Shown: positions 1-9,097, counted from the first letter of the stretch. The stretch is 64,000 nt of DNA from JBKEDF01 sp047975325 (GCA_047975325.1 JBKEDF010000030.1:47964-111963), one strand, 5' to 3'. Notes: generated by a model not told the origin, from the letters alone. Numbers and translations: made by a program.

Positions 1-732
1 GCGCATTATGGCGATCAGGTCATGGTTGATTTCTGCATGCGCTATGGCAATCCGTCTACTGCATCAAAACTACGCGACCTTGTTGAGGCGGGATGTGAAA
101 AGATCCTCTTCTTCCCGCTTTATCCGCAATATGCCGGCGCCACCACAGCCACCGCCAATGACGCCTTCTTCCGCGCCCTGGAAAAGGAAAAGCGGCAACC
201 GGCAAGCCGTACCGTGGCGGAATATTTCGACCACCCCACCTATATCGAGGCATTGGCACAATCAGTGGAACGCGCCTGGGCGGGCATGGAGGAGAAACCC
301 GATCTTCTTGTCGCCTCATATCACGGCATGCCACAACGCTATATGCGGGAAGGCGACCCCTATCATTGCCAATGCCAGAAAACGACACGGCTCCTGCGGG
401 AAAGGCTCGGCTGGGAACCGGGGATGATCGACACAACCTTCCAGTCCGTCTTTGGCCGGGAAGAATGGCTGCGGCCCTATACGGTCGAACATGTGGCAAA
501 ACTTGCCCGACAAGGCAAACGCATTGCCGTCATCGCCCCCGCCTTTTCGGCTGATTGTATTGAAACACTGGAAGAGATCAGCGGGGAAATTCGCGAATCC
601 TACGAAGAGGCCGGAGGAGAGAGCTTTACCTATATCCCCTGTCTCAATGACGATGAGGCGCATATCCGGGCACTTTGCACGCTCATATCAGAAAACCTGT
701 CAGGCTGGGTCATCGGGAACCATGGACCTTGA
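1..732 (+). CDS. hemH: Ferrochelatase, 5' end cut by window edge
   Basis: Inserts ferrous iron into protoporphyrin IX, the last step of protoheme synthesis. The frame is open from base 1, so the N-terminal part lies outside the window and about 243 residues are visible. Family signatures seen: FFPLYPQYAGATTAT near visible residue 40, the catalytic-histidine stretch SYHGMPQRYMREGDPYHCQC near 110, and PAFSADCIETLEEI near 180, the conserved region carrying the metal-binding glutamate. The C-terminus ends about where the family usually ends. A single copy with no visible heme neighbours; tRNA-Glu follows on the opposite strand. Confidence 0.95.
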   Translation, partial: AHYGDQVMVDFCMRYGNPSTASKLRDLVEAGCEKILFFPLYPQYAGATTATANDAFFRALEKEKRQPASRTVAEYFDHPTYIEALAQSVERAWAGMEEKPDLLVASYHGMPQRYMREGDPYHCQCQKTTRLLRERLGWEPGMIDTTFQSVFGREEWLRPYTVEHVAKLARQGKRIAVIAPAFSADCIETLEEISGEIRESYEEAGGESFTYIPCLNDDEAHIRALCTLISENLSGWVIGNHGP

Positions 733-810
733 GGGAAATCTCTCAGCCCCTCGGAAGGGTTGTAAAAGCCTGATCTGAAGGACCTGAAGGGATGCGATAA
801 CCGAAGAAAA

Positions 811-885
811 TGGCAGCCCGTAGGGGAATCGAACCCCTCTTTCCAGGTTGAAAACCTGGCGTCCTAACCGATAGACGAACGGGCC
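811..885 (-). tRNA. tRNA-Glu (anticodon UUC)
   Basis: A 75-nt cloverleaf read on the minus strand. The 7-bp acceptor stem is GGCCCGT/ACGGGCT with an encoded CCA at 811-813. The anticodon stem CCAGG/CCTGG encloses TTTTCAA, giving anticodon TTC. The T-arm has GGTTCGATTCC. It stands alone between hemH and the RraA-like gene; nothing else is evident in 733-810 or 886-1071. Confidence 0.97.
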
Positions 886-1071
886 ATTCTTCGTGGGGAG
901 GTATGTACTCAGGCCGACGGTGACTCGCAAGGGGCAAAATTCATCTTCTTGTATGAACTGTCATAAACGCCTCCCGGGATATTGCCTTCAGTGGGGGAGC
1001 CATATGTCAGGGCAAGCGGTGATCCCGTCATCGCCGCCCCTTCATGCATGGGTATGGGGTGGGGGGTTGGG

Positions 1072-1743
1072 TTATCCCCAGATGCAGCCCTTGTCTTTCA
1101 GGCGCTGGCCCATGCCGCTCAGTTCCAGGATATCACCCCCGGCACGCAGCTTGGCCATGATTTCCTCTTCCTTGGCCTCTCTTGCCCGGCCAAGTTCACA
1201 GACCCGCGTGATATCTTCGCGTTTCAGATGGACGACGCCGTCATCATCGCCTGAGACGATATCACCGGGGTTGATGGCGATACCCCCCAGCACGATCGGC
1301 TTGTTGACGAAACCGACCGTCTCCTTGACCGTGCCCTGCATTGCCAGCCCCGCCGAAAAGACAGGGAACCCCATCTTGCGGATCGCAGCACCATCACGCA
1401 CGCCGGCATCAATGACGAGCCCGGCAATCCCCTTGGAATGACAGGCCGTGGCCAGAACCTCACCAAAGCCCCCCTGCGGCCGGAAACCACCCGCCGAGAC
1501 CACCAGCACATCGCCCGGCTGGGCCGTACCAATAGCGGCAATCAGCATCATATTGTCCCCAGGGGCACAGGAAACGGTGACGGCGGGGCCGCACAGGGTC
1601 AGCCCCGGCTTGACCGGTTTGATCGTGGGGTCGATCGCACCGATGCGATCCTGTGCCTCATGGATGGTCGCGGGGGTGACACTGCGGGCAAGGGCCAGTT
1701 CCTCGGCGGTCGGACGGGTGATCTTGGAGATGATATGAACCAC
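1072..1743 (-). CDS. RraA-family aldolase, likely 4-hydroxy-4-methyl-2-oxoglutarate/CHA aldolase
   Basis: A 223-aa protein of the RraA/LigK fold. The central GGFGEVLATACHSKGIAGLV followed by DAGVRD (about residues 91-120) is the substrate- and metal-binding region of class II pyruvate aldolases that cleave 4-carboxy-4-hydroxy-2-oxoadipate or decarboxylate oxaloacetate. The GTG start overlaps the tctA stop (TAGTG) behind an AAGGAA site, so it is translationally coupled to the tricarboxylate transporter. By inference it acts on a hydroxylated di- or tricarboxylate imported by TctABC. The alternative, an RNase E regulator (true RraA), fits the context less well. Confidence 0.85.
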   Translation of the reverse strand: MVHIISKITRPTAEELALARSVTPATIHEAQDRIGAIDPTIKPVKPGLTLCGPAVTVSCAPGDNMMLIAAIGTAQPGDVLVVSAGGFRPQGGFGEVLATACHSKGIAGLVIDAGVRDGAAIRKMGFPVFSAGLAMQGTVKETVGFVNKPIVLGGIAINPGDIVSGDDDGVVHLKREDITRVCELGRAREAKEEEIMAKLRAGGDILELSGMGQRLKDKGCIWG

Positions 1744-3404
1744 TAGCTATTTCCTTCATTTGAGGTTTCAGGTTTGGAAACGGCCCGCCATGCCAGGACC
1801 AGAGCCCCCAGGATCGCCGCCCCGCCGACCAGCGGGCGCAATACCCCCGGCATCAGGAAAAGCGGAACCGCGATAAGAATCAGCGAAAGCGGGACGAAAA
1901 AGCGCCAGATGCCCCGGCCCGCGCGGGATTGGTAAAGCGGGAAGAGCAGCGAAAGGACGGCAAGAAGCAGGAAGAGCAGCGACCACGGACGCAGAAGGAA
2001 ATTCATCAGTTCCGGAGAAATCGACAGCGCCCGGATCAGATTGACTTCCCCGATCGGGCCCAGCACCGTTCCCAGGATCAGCGGAGCCAGAGGGAAATCA
2101 AGGCGCATCATCAGATATCCGACAATACCGAACAGGAACATTGTCCAGACATCGAACATCGTGTTGTTGATCGCAAAGACCCCCATCCCGGTATAAAGCA
2201 GGATCACCGCCGCAAGCATGTAGACGGGAATGCCAATCACCCGCACGAAAAGCCGCAGCGCCAGCGATTGCAGGAGCAGCACGAAGACATGGCCAAAGAC
2301 AAAGGCCAGCAGGATCACATAGACGATATCGGGCTGTTCGGACATGAAGGTCGGGCTGGGCGCCACATCATGAACCAGAAGCGCCGCCAGAACTGCGGCA
2401 GCCGCGGCATCGCCCGGAATGCCCAGCGCAACCAGCACCATCAGCGCACCGCCCATCGTGGCGTTATTGGCGCTTTCCGGCGCGATAATCCCTTCTGTTG
2501 CACCCTTGCCGAAATCTTCGGGCGTCCGCGAACTTTTCCGTGCCTGATCATAGGCCACAAGATTGGAAATCGAAGCCCCCGCTGCGGGCAGCACCCCAAC
2601 GAATATGCCAATGGCGGAAGACCGGATCGTCACCGCCCAATGGCGCAGGATTTCACGCAGGGCGCGCAGATGCTGAATGCCGTAACTGCCTGCCTTGTCC
2701 GCACTGAGACTGCGTCGCGCCCGGGCCGTGTCGGGCATATCGGCCAGCAATTGTGAAAAGGCAAAGACGCCGATCAGGATTGGCAGATAGGAAAATCCCG
2801 AATTCAGGGTGGAATTGCCAAAAGTCAGCCGGGTAATCCCGTTCACCTGATCTTCGCCGATGGCAGTGGCAAGCAACCCGATACAGCCTGCAATCAGCCC
2901 CTTGATCATATTGCCGCTGGACAGGCTTGCCGTGATTGTGAGTGCAAAAAGGATCAGGCTGAAATAGCCCCAGGGCCCGATCTCCAGCCCGATCCGGCCA
3001 AGAGGCGGCGCCAGCAGGAAGAGAACAAGACCACTGAAAATCCCGCCGATGCAGGAAGCCCAGAGCCCAAGCCCAAGCGCGAAACCCTGCTGCCCCGACC
3101 GCACCAGTGGCAGCCCGTCGAACGTCGTTGCGACCGAGGCGGGTGTTCCCGGAATTCCCAGCAACATCGCCGAAACGAGTCCCCCGGAAATTCCTCCCAC
3201 CATCACACCCAGCATCACCGCCAGGCCGGGAACGGTTTCCATCCCATAGGTGAAGGGCAGTACAATCACGACCGCCATGGTGATGGAAAACCCCGGCATC
3301 GCCCCGACCAGAAGCCCGGCAAGAACCCCCGCACCCAGCAAGGCAAGGTTTCCCGGTGTGCCAAGCTGGCTCAGCGCCAGGAAAAACCCTTCGGTCAGTG
3401 TCAT
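1743..3404 (-). CDS. tctA: Tripartite tricarboxylate transporter, large permease TctA
   Basis: A 553-aa, highly hydrophobic protein with about 11-12 membrane segments. It has the TctA signature near the N-terminus (GAMPGFSITMAVVIVLPFTYGM, then GISGGLVSAMLLGIPGTPAS) and the mirrored motif LGIPGDAAAAAVLAALLVH in the second half. It is the large inner-membrane subunit of a binding-protein-dependent secondary transporter driven by ion gradients. The ATG at 3404 is preferred because it overlaps the tctB stop as ATGA; an 11-residue longer start inside tctB is less likely. The stop overlaps the aldolase start by one base. Confidence 0.93.
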   Translation of the reverse strand: MTLTEGFFLALSQLGTPGNLALLGAGVLAGLLVGAMPGFSITMAVVIVLPFTYGMETVPGLAVMLGVMVGGISGGLVSAMLLGIPGTPASVATTFDGLPLVRSGQQGFALGLGLWASCIGGIFSGLVLFLLAPPLGRIGLEIGPWGYFSLILFALTITASLSSGNMIKGLIAGCIGLLATAIGEDQVNGITRLTFGNSTLNSGFSYLPILIGVFAFSQLLADMPDTARARRSLSADKAGSYGIQHLRALREILRHWAVTIRSSAIGIFVGVLPAAGASISNLVAYDQARKSSRTPEDFGKGATEGIIAPESANNATMGGALMVLVALGIPGDAAAAAVLAALLVHDVAPSPTFMSEQPDIVYVILLAFVFGHVFVLLLQSLALRLFVRVIGIPVYMLAAVILLYTGMGVFAINNTMFDVWTMFLFGIVGYLMMRLDFPLAPLILGTVLGPIGEVNLIRALSISPELMNFLLRPWSLLFLLLAVLSLLFPLYQSRAGRGIWRFFVPLSLILIAVPLFLMPGVLRPLVGGAAILGALVLAWRAVSKPETSNEGNS

Positions 3405-3901
3405 GACCGCACTGCCTGCCAAAAGCCGCTCATCCACCGACCCGAGGGGACAATCACATTCAACAAGCCGCTGAAAATTCCCCAGAGAACAATCGTCATG
3501 CCGATCGCAATTGCCAGATGCAGCACCGTCGCACGACGGGTTTTCGGCCCAAGAAACGTCAGAACCGCAAAAACGAAGATCGCCCCGGACAGATAGGCGC
3601 CAAGCCGCGGCACAAGCAGAAGAAAACCAAGGAAAGAGGCAAAGACCGTCAGCGCAATCCCTTCACGTCCGATGATTGCCCCAAGACCGGGTTTTTCGGC
3701 CTCCTCCCCCGTCTGCCGAAGGCTGGCGACAAGCAGGGCAAGCGCCAGAACCCCCATGCAGATCAGGATTGCGCGGGGCCAGATTTCCGCGCCGAAACGT
3801 GTTCCGGGAAAGTTCCGTACATTGAAACTTTCCACATAGAACAACAGCACTCCGGCCAGCAGCAGGAACGCCAGAAGGATATTCGTACCGCGTTTGCTCA
3901 T
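3401..3901 (-). CDS. tctB: Tripartite tricarboxylate transporter, small membrane subunit TctB
   Basis: A 166-aa protein with four predicted membrane helices (about residues 7-25, 43-61, 84-118 as two segments, 128-150), the usual size and topology of TctB. The start at 3901 has a GAGGTGG ribosome site. It lies 72 bp after tctC and overlaps tctA by four bases, giving the canonical order tctC-tctB-tctA. Sequence conservation in this family is low, so the call rests mainly on topology and position. Confidence 0.88.
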   Translation of the reverse strand: MSKRGTNILLAFLLLAGVLLFYVESFNVRNFPGTRFGAEIWPRAILICMGVLALALLVASLRQTGEEAEKPGLGAIIGREGIALTVFASFLGFLLLVPRLGAYLSGAIFVFAVLTFLGPKTRRATVLHLAIAIGMTIVLWGIFSGLLNVIVPSGRWMSGFWQAVRS

Positions 3902-3973
3902 GCACCACCTCAGGGGGGATCAGATGGGATCGGGGCGCGCGCGAAACCTATGGTCGCGGCGCCCCGTTACCGG

Positions 3974-4939
3974 TCATTTGGCCATGTAGATGCCAATGGC
4001 CTTTGCGGTCGCTTCCCAATCGGCGGCCTGTTCGGCCCACCAGGTACTGTAATCCGCGGCCCCCTGGAAACGCACGGTATTGCCCATTTTCGTCAATGCC
4101 TCCACCACCTCGGCATCCTGCATGACCTGTTCAAATCGGGACTGGTAGAGTTCCACCAGGTCCGCGGCGGCATCCCCGGGCAGAAGCACACCACGTGTCA
4201 CATAGATTTCGACATCGAATCCCTGTTCCCGCGCGGTCGGAACATCAGGCAAGGTCGTGGAACGTTCTTCCGAAAAGATCGCCAACGCCTTGAGCTGTTC
4301 CGGGAAATACTGCTTTGCATCGGATTCCCCGACCTGCCCCAGATGTACCGTATCGGCCAAAAGCGCCGTCACCCTTTCGCGGCCACCTTCATAGCCGATG
4401 ATATTGAAGGTAACTTCCATGGCATTTTGAAATTGCAGCAGGATGAAATGGGTATTCGAGGCCATCGAGGCTGCGGCAAGCACCTCACCGGGATTGGCCT
4501 TGGCGTAATCGACCATTTCCTGCAAGCCGTTGAAGGGTGCATTGGGAGATGCGGCAAAGATTGCCGGTTCCACATTGGTCATCGCCACCGGCGTAAAGCC
4601 ATCCCAGGAAAAATCCACACGACCCGTCAGATAGCTGGCAAGGATTGCCTCATGCTGAAACAGCATCGTGCAGCCATCGGGTTCGGCATTGAACACTTCT
4701 GTTGCGCCCTTGTTCCCGCCCTGCCCGGTGATGTTGATGACCTGAAGCTGAGGTTCAAAACCGATCCGGTTATAGGCATCCACAAGGATACGTGCCTGCA
4801 GGTCCGAACCGCCCCCCGCACCATAGGGCACGACCATTCGGGCAGTGCTGCAGGGAATTTCAGGCTGTGCCACGGCGACATTGGCAACCGATGCAATTGC
4901 CACGGCGGCCAGGGCCATCGTTATGGTTTCCCGTATCAA
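3974..4939 (-). CDS. tctC: Periplasmic tricarboxylate-binding protein TctC (Bug family)
   Basis: Periplasmic substrate-binding protein of the TctABC transporter, 321 aa. A hydrophobic signal peptide ends near AVAQPE. Bug-family features follow: the VPYGAGGGSDLQAR loop that contacts the ligand carboxylate, and ITGQGGNKG. The ORF extends upstream, but a TTG at 4939 with GGAGG seven bases before it gives the normal length and signal peptide; an ATG seven codons further in is the alternative. It is the first gene of the operon and is divergent from a LysR gene. The ligand is unknown; a di- or tricarboxylate is inferred. Confidence 0.9.
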   Translation of the reverse strand: MIRETITMALAAVAIASVANVAVAQPEIPCSTARMVVPYGAGGGSDLQARILVDAYNRIGFEPQLQVINITGQGGNKGATEVFNAEPDGCTMLFQHEAILASYLTGRVDFSWDGFTPVAMTNVEPAIFAASPNAPFNGLQEMVDYAKANPGEVLAAASMASNTHFILLQFQNAMEVTFNIIGYEGGRERVTALLADTVHLGQVGESDAKQYFPEQLKALAIFSEERSTTLPDVPTAREQGFDVEIYVTRGVLLPGDAAADLVELYQSRFEQVMQDAEVVEALTKMGNTVRFQGAADYSTWWAEQAADWEATAKAIGIYMAK

Positions 4940-5011
4940 CTTCTTTCCTCCTGCACTGTTCCGGGTCTCGCGGAAACGATAGGGATTGGCAGTCAGATAA
5001 AGCAAATACAT

Positions 5012-5036
5012 ATTATTGATCCATGATATCGATTAT
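5012..5036. promoter_or_regulatory. Candidate LysR operator dyad between tctC and lysR
   Basis: In the AT-rich tctC/lysR intergenic region (4940-5065) the half sites ATTATTGAT (5012-5020) and ATCGATTAT (5028-5036) form a 7-of-9 inverted repeat. This is the placement expected for a LysR-type regulator acting on itself and the divergent transporter. Function is inferred only. Confidence 0.4.
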
Positions 5037-5065
5037 ATTTATACTTTAATCAAAAGGGGGACCCA

Positions 5066-5980
5066 ATGGCACTGGACCTGCGGCGGCTGCGCTACCTTCA
5101 GGCCATCGCCCAGAATGGTTCACTGACCCGGGCGGCGGAAACCCTGGGTGTTGCCCAGCCGGCCTTGAGCCATCATCTGGCGGAATTGGAAGGGCATTTC
5201 GGAACCACGCTTTTTCATCGCGGATCACGGGGCATGGTCCCGACGGAGGTTGGACGGATCCTGGCGGCGCATGCCTCCTCCATCCTGCGCAGCGTCGAGG
5301 ATGCGGAGGCCGCAACGCGGGCGGCAGCCGATACGTTGGCGGGTTCGGTCACGCTGGGCCTTCTGAATACCCTCGCCCTGAGCCTGACCGTACCGATGCT
5401 GCAACGCTGTTCCGAACGTTATCCCAATATCAAGCTGTCAATCTGGGAAGGGACAAGCCAGAACCTGCATGAAGGGATCCAGAAGCAGGAACTTGACCTT
5501 GCCATCAACCTGTTTGAGGCCAGCGAACTTCCGGCTCGCATGCTCGCCATCGAAGAACTGGTTCTGGTCGGTTCGCCCGAAATGGACCCTTCACGCGCCG
5601 AGATCCCGCTTCGCGAGGCACTTGAACGCCCGCTGATCCTGCCCCCAAAAGAACATGTAATCCGTAAACTGGTCGAATGGGCGGCAATCCAGCAGGATAT
5701 CCGGCTCAATGTGCGGTATGAACTGTCGGGCGGGGTGACGCTGAAGTCCGCGGTGATTGCGGGTTTCGGCTATACCATACTCGGCCGTTCGGCGCTCAGC
5801 CGAGAGGATCTGGCAACAAACCTGTCTTTTCGCCGTATCGTTTCACCCCAACTGGAAAGACGGCTGGTCACCGCACATTGCGCCTTGCGGTCAGCTTCGC
5901 CAGTGGTGAAAACCGTAACGGCCCTGTTGCAGGAACTGGTTACCGATCTGGCGGGGGAAGAAACCTGGACCATGGCCTGA
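5066..5980 (+). CDS. LysR-type transcriptional regulator of the tct operon
   Basis: A 304-aa LysR family protein. Its N-terminal winged helix (about residues 1-65, LRRLRYLQAIAQNGSLTRAA and QPALSHHLAELEGHFGTTLF) is followed by a periplasmic-binding-like effector domain (about 95-300). It starts 126 bp from tctC and is transcribed divergently, the classical arrangement for control of the transporter-aldolase operon in response to its substrate. It has no relation to the convergent extensin gene, which ends 14 bp downstream on the other strand. Confidence 0.92.
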   Translation: MALDLRRLRYLQAIAQNGSLTRAAETLGVAQPALSHHLAELEGHFGTTLFHRGSRGMVPTEVGRILAAHASSILRSVEDAEAATRAAADTLAGSVTLGLLNTLALSLTVPMLQRCSERYPNIKLSIWEGTSQNLHEGIQKQELDLAINLFEASELPARMLAIEELVLVGSPEMDPSRAEIPLREALERPLILPPKEHVIRKLVEWAAIQQDIRLNVRYELSGGVTLKSAVIAGFGYTILGRSALSREDLATNLSFRRIVSPQLERRLVTAHCALRSASPVVKTVTALLQELVTDLAGEETWTMA

Positions 5981-5994
5981 CAGGGCCATCGTGA

Positions 5995-6876
5995 TCAGCG
6001 GCAATAGGGCCCACTGCGATAGCGCGCCGTGTCAAAATGGAGGTTATCTTCATGATAGCCATCCGAACCGGGGCCAAGCGTGGTGCCAAAAATACCGCAG
6101 GCACCCTTGTAAGCCTGGCGGATGGGCGCGCCCCTTCGTTTATGGTAATCGTTCCGGATATCGAGCCTTGTGCCATCCGCCAGTGTGAAGGCGGTGATAT
6201 CAATGGCACGTCCACGGCCATGTTCGCTGATTTTTGCACCGCGCCTGTTATTGCGCGGCCGGCAGGCATAATGCGATCCGACACGGAGCCGCACCACCTG
6301 CTGGCGGCCAAAGGCAGGTTTCACCACCGAGGACACCCATTTGCGCAACGCCGTGGCAGTGGTGCAATCCAGCGTCGCGGCGGTGGAAAGTTTCACCCCG
6401 TCCACTTCGGTCACGCGCACGGGATTTTCGATCCCGCAGCCCTTGATTCGTCCCCGGATGCGGGCGATGGCCTCCCCCCGGATTGCAGGATCACCACAGA
6501 CGGAACCCTGAACGGGCCTTTGGACCACCTGTTTCTTTTTACCTCCAAAAATCGTCTCCAACAGGCCCCGACGGGCCGGACGTTGCGCAGGCGCAGATTT
6601 GGCTGCCGGGGCGGCTTGTGGTGCGGCGGCAACTACGGGGGCTGCCCTGCGCGGCATTGGCCGGATCGAACGCCTGGGGGCTCCAAAACGGGCCTCTACC
6701 TGCGCGGCAGGCCGGGTTTCGGGGCGGTTTCCGGCCCGGGACGGGCTGGCCACCGGGGCCTGCGGCACCATCACCGTATCGGGTCGATGCCGGGGGCGCG
6801 GGATCTGTTCCGCCGGAACCGGGACCGCGAGCATTATCACAACGAAGCAGACTATCCCGATGCCCCCTGCCCTCAT
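5995..6876 (-). CDS. Extensin-like secreted protein
   Basis: A 293-aa protein. It has an N-terminal signal peptide (about residues 1-22), a long Pro/Ala/Arg-rich low-complexity linker (about 25-115), then an extensin-like C-terminal domain. That domain has four Cys (SVCGDP, KGCGIENP, LDCTTA, YACRPR), the metal-site motif HGRGRAIDI near 223 and YHEDNLHFD near 275. The His/Asp pattern resembles peptidoglycan DD-/LD-peptidases, so a cell-wall role is inferred; it is not a plant-type extensin. The start overlaps the tyrA stop (ATGA), so it is the last gene of the hisC-tyrA transcription unit. Confidence 0.85.
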   Translation of the reverse strand: MRAGGIGIVCFVVIMLAVPVPAEQIPRPRHRPDTVMVPQAPVASPSRAGNRPETRPAAQVEARFGAPRRSIRPMPRRAAPVVAAAPQAAPAAKSAPAQRPARRGLLETIFGGKKKQVVQRPVQGSVCGDPAIRGEAIARIRGRIKGCGIENPVRVTEVDGVKLSTAATLDCTTATALRKWVSSVVKPAFGRQQVVRLRVGSHYACRPRNNRRGAKISEHGRGRAIDITAFTLADGTRLDIRNDYHKRRGAPIRQAYKGACGIFGTTLGPGSDGYHEDNLHFDTARYRSGPYCR

Positions 6877-7802
6877 CCGTCCGGCCTCGTTTCCAACGCA
6901 CCGCGTCCGAAATCGGGGGCGGCAGTATCCTGCCCCGCCTCAATGATCCCGCGCCGGATGGCCCGGGTACGGGTGAAATAGTCGTGAAGGTGCTGCCCAT
7001 CACCCAGCCGGATCGCCCGCTGCAGGGCAAAAAGTTCCTCGGTGAAACGGCCCAGGATTTCCAGGGTCGCTTCCTTGTTGTTTATGAAAACATCGCGCCA
7101 CATCGTCGGGTCCGATGCCGCTATCCGGGTAAAATCCCGAAATCCGGCTGCAGAATATTGTACCACCTCGGTATCGGTTACGCGGCGCAGGTCATCGGCA
7201 ACACCCACCATCGTATAGGCAATAAGATGCGGGGTATGGCTGGTCACCGAAAGCACAAGGTCATGATGCCCTGCCTCCATCACATCGACCTTCGCTCCCA
7301 TCCCCTCACAAAACGTCCTGAGCCGGGCAAGCGCGGCCTCATCAGTGCCTTCGGGCGGGGTCAGCAACCACCAGCGGTTCCTGAACAGTGTGGCAAAACC
7401 CGAACGCGGCCCGGAATGTTCCGTCCCGGCAATCGGATGGCCCGGAATGAAATCCACACCGTCGGGAATATGAGGAAGAACAGCCTCGATCACCGCCTGC
7501 TTTACCGACCCCACATCCGTAACCGTCGCACCCCGTTTCAGATGCGGGCCAATTTCGGCTGCAATCTCCCCCATCGCGCCAACGGGCACGGCCAGCACAA
7601 CCAGATCCGCGCCCTGCACTGCCTCTGCCGCCGTTTCCATGACCCGGTCGCAGAAAAGACCCCGCGCAGAGGCCCGGGTTTCGGCGGAACGGGCATAGCC
7701 TGTGATCTCCATCGCCAGGCCCTGCGCCCGAATCGCATGGGCCATGGAGGACGCGATCAACCCAAGCCCGATCAATGCCACGCGTTCATAGATCACCGTC
7801 AT
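6873..7802 (-). CDS. tyrA: Prephenate/arogenate dehydrogenase
   Basis: NAD(P)-dependent oxidative decarboxylation of prephenate (or arogenate) in tyrosine synthesis, 309 aa. It has the N-terminal Rossmann motif GLGLIASSMAHAIR (about residues 12-25) and the substrate loop PGHPIAGTEHSGP (about 127-140). The helical C-terminal domain carries SHTPHLIAY, with its conserved His, near 189. No chorismate mutase domain is fused. It overlaps hisC by ATGA; HisC-type enzymes often double as aromatic aminotransferases, so the pair probably covers the last steps of tyrosine synthesis. In this group the gene is also called tyrC. Confidence 0.93.
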   Translation of the reverse strand: MTVIYERVALIGLGLIASSMAHAIRAQGLAMEITGYARSAETRASARGLFCDRVMETAAEAVQGADLVVLAVPVGAMGEIAAEIGPHLKRGATVTDVGSVKQAVIEAVLPHIPDGVDFIPGHPIAGTEHSGPRSGFATLFRNRWWLLTPPEGTDEAALARLRTFCEGMGAKVDVMEAGHHDLVLSVTSHTPHLIAYTMVGVADDLRRVTDTEVVQYSAAGFRDFTRIAASDPTMWRDVFINNKEATLEILGRFTEELFALQRAIRLGDGQHLHDYFTRTRAIRRGIIEAGQDTAAPDFGRGALETRPDG

Positions 7803-8884
7803 GCGCCCCTGCCCTTGAATTTTCCAATCGCCTGGGCAACCCGATGGCAGGAAGGTTCATCCCCGACCGTGATACGCAGGCAATTGGGCAGCTTGTAACT
7901 TGCCACCCGTCGCACGATCAGCCCCTCCCCGCGCAGGAAGGTATCGCAGGCTTCGGCCTCGGCTGCATCCGTGAAGCGGGCCAGCACGAAATTGGCAAGT
8001 GACGTGTCGGAAGGCACCCCATACCCGGCCAATGCCTCAGCCAGCCAGATACGAAGCCGTGCGTTTTCCGCCCGGCAGCGGATCATATAGGGCTGATCGC
8101 GCATCGCCGCCTCCGCCGCATCAAGCTGCGCAGCCGACAGGTTGAACGGCCCCCGAATCCGGTTCAGCACATCGATGATGCCCTGCGGGCCATAGCCCCA
8201 ACCAATCCGCAATCCGCCAAGTCCGTAGATCTTGGAAAATGTCCGTGTCATCACGACATTGCCGCGCCGCCCGATCAATTCGGCGCCCCCGTCATAACCT
8301 TCGACATATTCCGCATAGGCCCCGTCAAGAACGAGGATTGCCTGTTCGGGCAGGTTCTCGGCCAGTCTTTCCACTTCCGCAAGCGGGATCATGGTCCCGG
8401 TGGGATTGTTGGGGTTGGCAATGAAAACGAGCTTCGTTCTCTCGGTCGCTCCGGCCAGAAGCGCATCGACATCCGTCACCCGGTCGCATTCGGCCACCTC
8501 AACCGGGGTTGCCCCCGCAGCCATGGCGGAAATGCGGTACATCAGGAAACCATGTTCGGTAAACAGCACTTCATCGCCCGGGCCGGCATAGGCCTGGCAA
8601 AGGAAATGGATGATTTCATCACTGCCCACGCCACAGATGACCTGATCGGGATTGAGGCCATGTACCTCCGCAATGGCACGGTGCAGTGACGAATGATCGG
8701 TCGGCGGATACCGATGAAGCTGCCCGACCGCGCCCGCATAGGCCGCCTTCGCCTTGTCGGAAGGCCCGAACGGATTTTCGTTCGAACTGAGCTTCACCAC
8801 ATTTTCCACCCCGGTCACCTTGGACGCGCCGCCTTCATAAAGCGCGATATCCATGATCCCGGGCTGCGGTCTGATCTGTGTCAT
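7799..8884 (-). CDS. hisC: Histidinol-phosphate / aromatic aminotransferase
   Basis: PLP-dependent class I/II aminotransferase, 361 aa, acting on histidinol phosphate and, by context, on aromatic amino acids. Seen are SSNENPFGPS near residue 33, NPNNPTG near 158, D187 in VLDGAYAEY and the PLP lysine K218 in TFSKIYGLGGLRIGW. It is first in the hisC-tyrA-extensin run, each junction overlapping by ATGA. Placement beside tyrA, not other his genes, favours a tyrosine/phenylalanine role. Confidence 0.93.
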   Translation of the reverse strand: MTQIRPQPGIMDIALYEGGASKVTGVENVVKLSSNENPFGPSDKAKAAYAGAVGQLHRYPPTDHSSLHRAIAEVHGLNPDQVICGVGSDEIIHFLCQAYAGPGDEVLFTEHGFLMYRISAMAAGATPVEVAECDRVTDVDALLAGATERTKLVFIANPNNPTGTMIPLAEVERLAENLPEQAILVLDGAYAEYVEGYDGGAELIGRRGNVVMTRTFSKIYGLGGLRIGWGYGPQGIIDVLNRIRGPFNLSAAQLDAAEAAMRDQPYMIRCRAENARLRIWLAEALAGYGVPSDTSLANFVLARFTDAAEAEACDTFLRGEGLIVRRVASYKLPNCLRITVGDEPSCHRVAQAIGKFKGRGA

Positions 8885-9011
8885 TCACCTGGCATCCCAT
8901 ATGTTCCGCCCATTTCTATCCGCCGGGCCCGGTCAAGGAAAGCTGCGAATGGGGGGATATCCGCCTACAGCCGGCCATGGGCGCGCGCCTGCAATCCAGC
9001 CAGGTTCGGAT

Positions 9012-9031
9012 ATCCTGCCCGCAGGCAGGAT
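9012..9031. repeat. Perfect 8-bp hairpin upstream of hisC
   Basis: The arms ATCCTGCC and GGCAGGAT enclose the loop CGCA. It lies between the rpsD terminator and hisC, about 130 bp upstream of hisC. There is no T-run, so it is more likely a leader structure or a processing site than a terminator. Role unknown. Confidence 0.45.
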
Positions 9032-9042
9032 CAGAGCTGCAA

Positions 9043-9085
9043 TAAAAATGCGAAGGCCGCCCCGAAGGGCGGCCCGTTTGCGCAT
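9043..9085 (-). terminator. Rho-independent terminator of rpsD
   Basis: Read on the minus strand, GGCCGCCC-TTCG-GGGCGGCC is flanked by outer TGCG/CGCA pairing and followed by a run of T (9044-9048 as A on the plus strand). It lies 13 bp after the rpsD stop. Confidence 0.85.
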
Positions 9086-9097
9086 CTGCAAAGAAGA

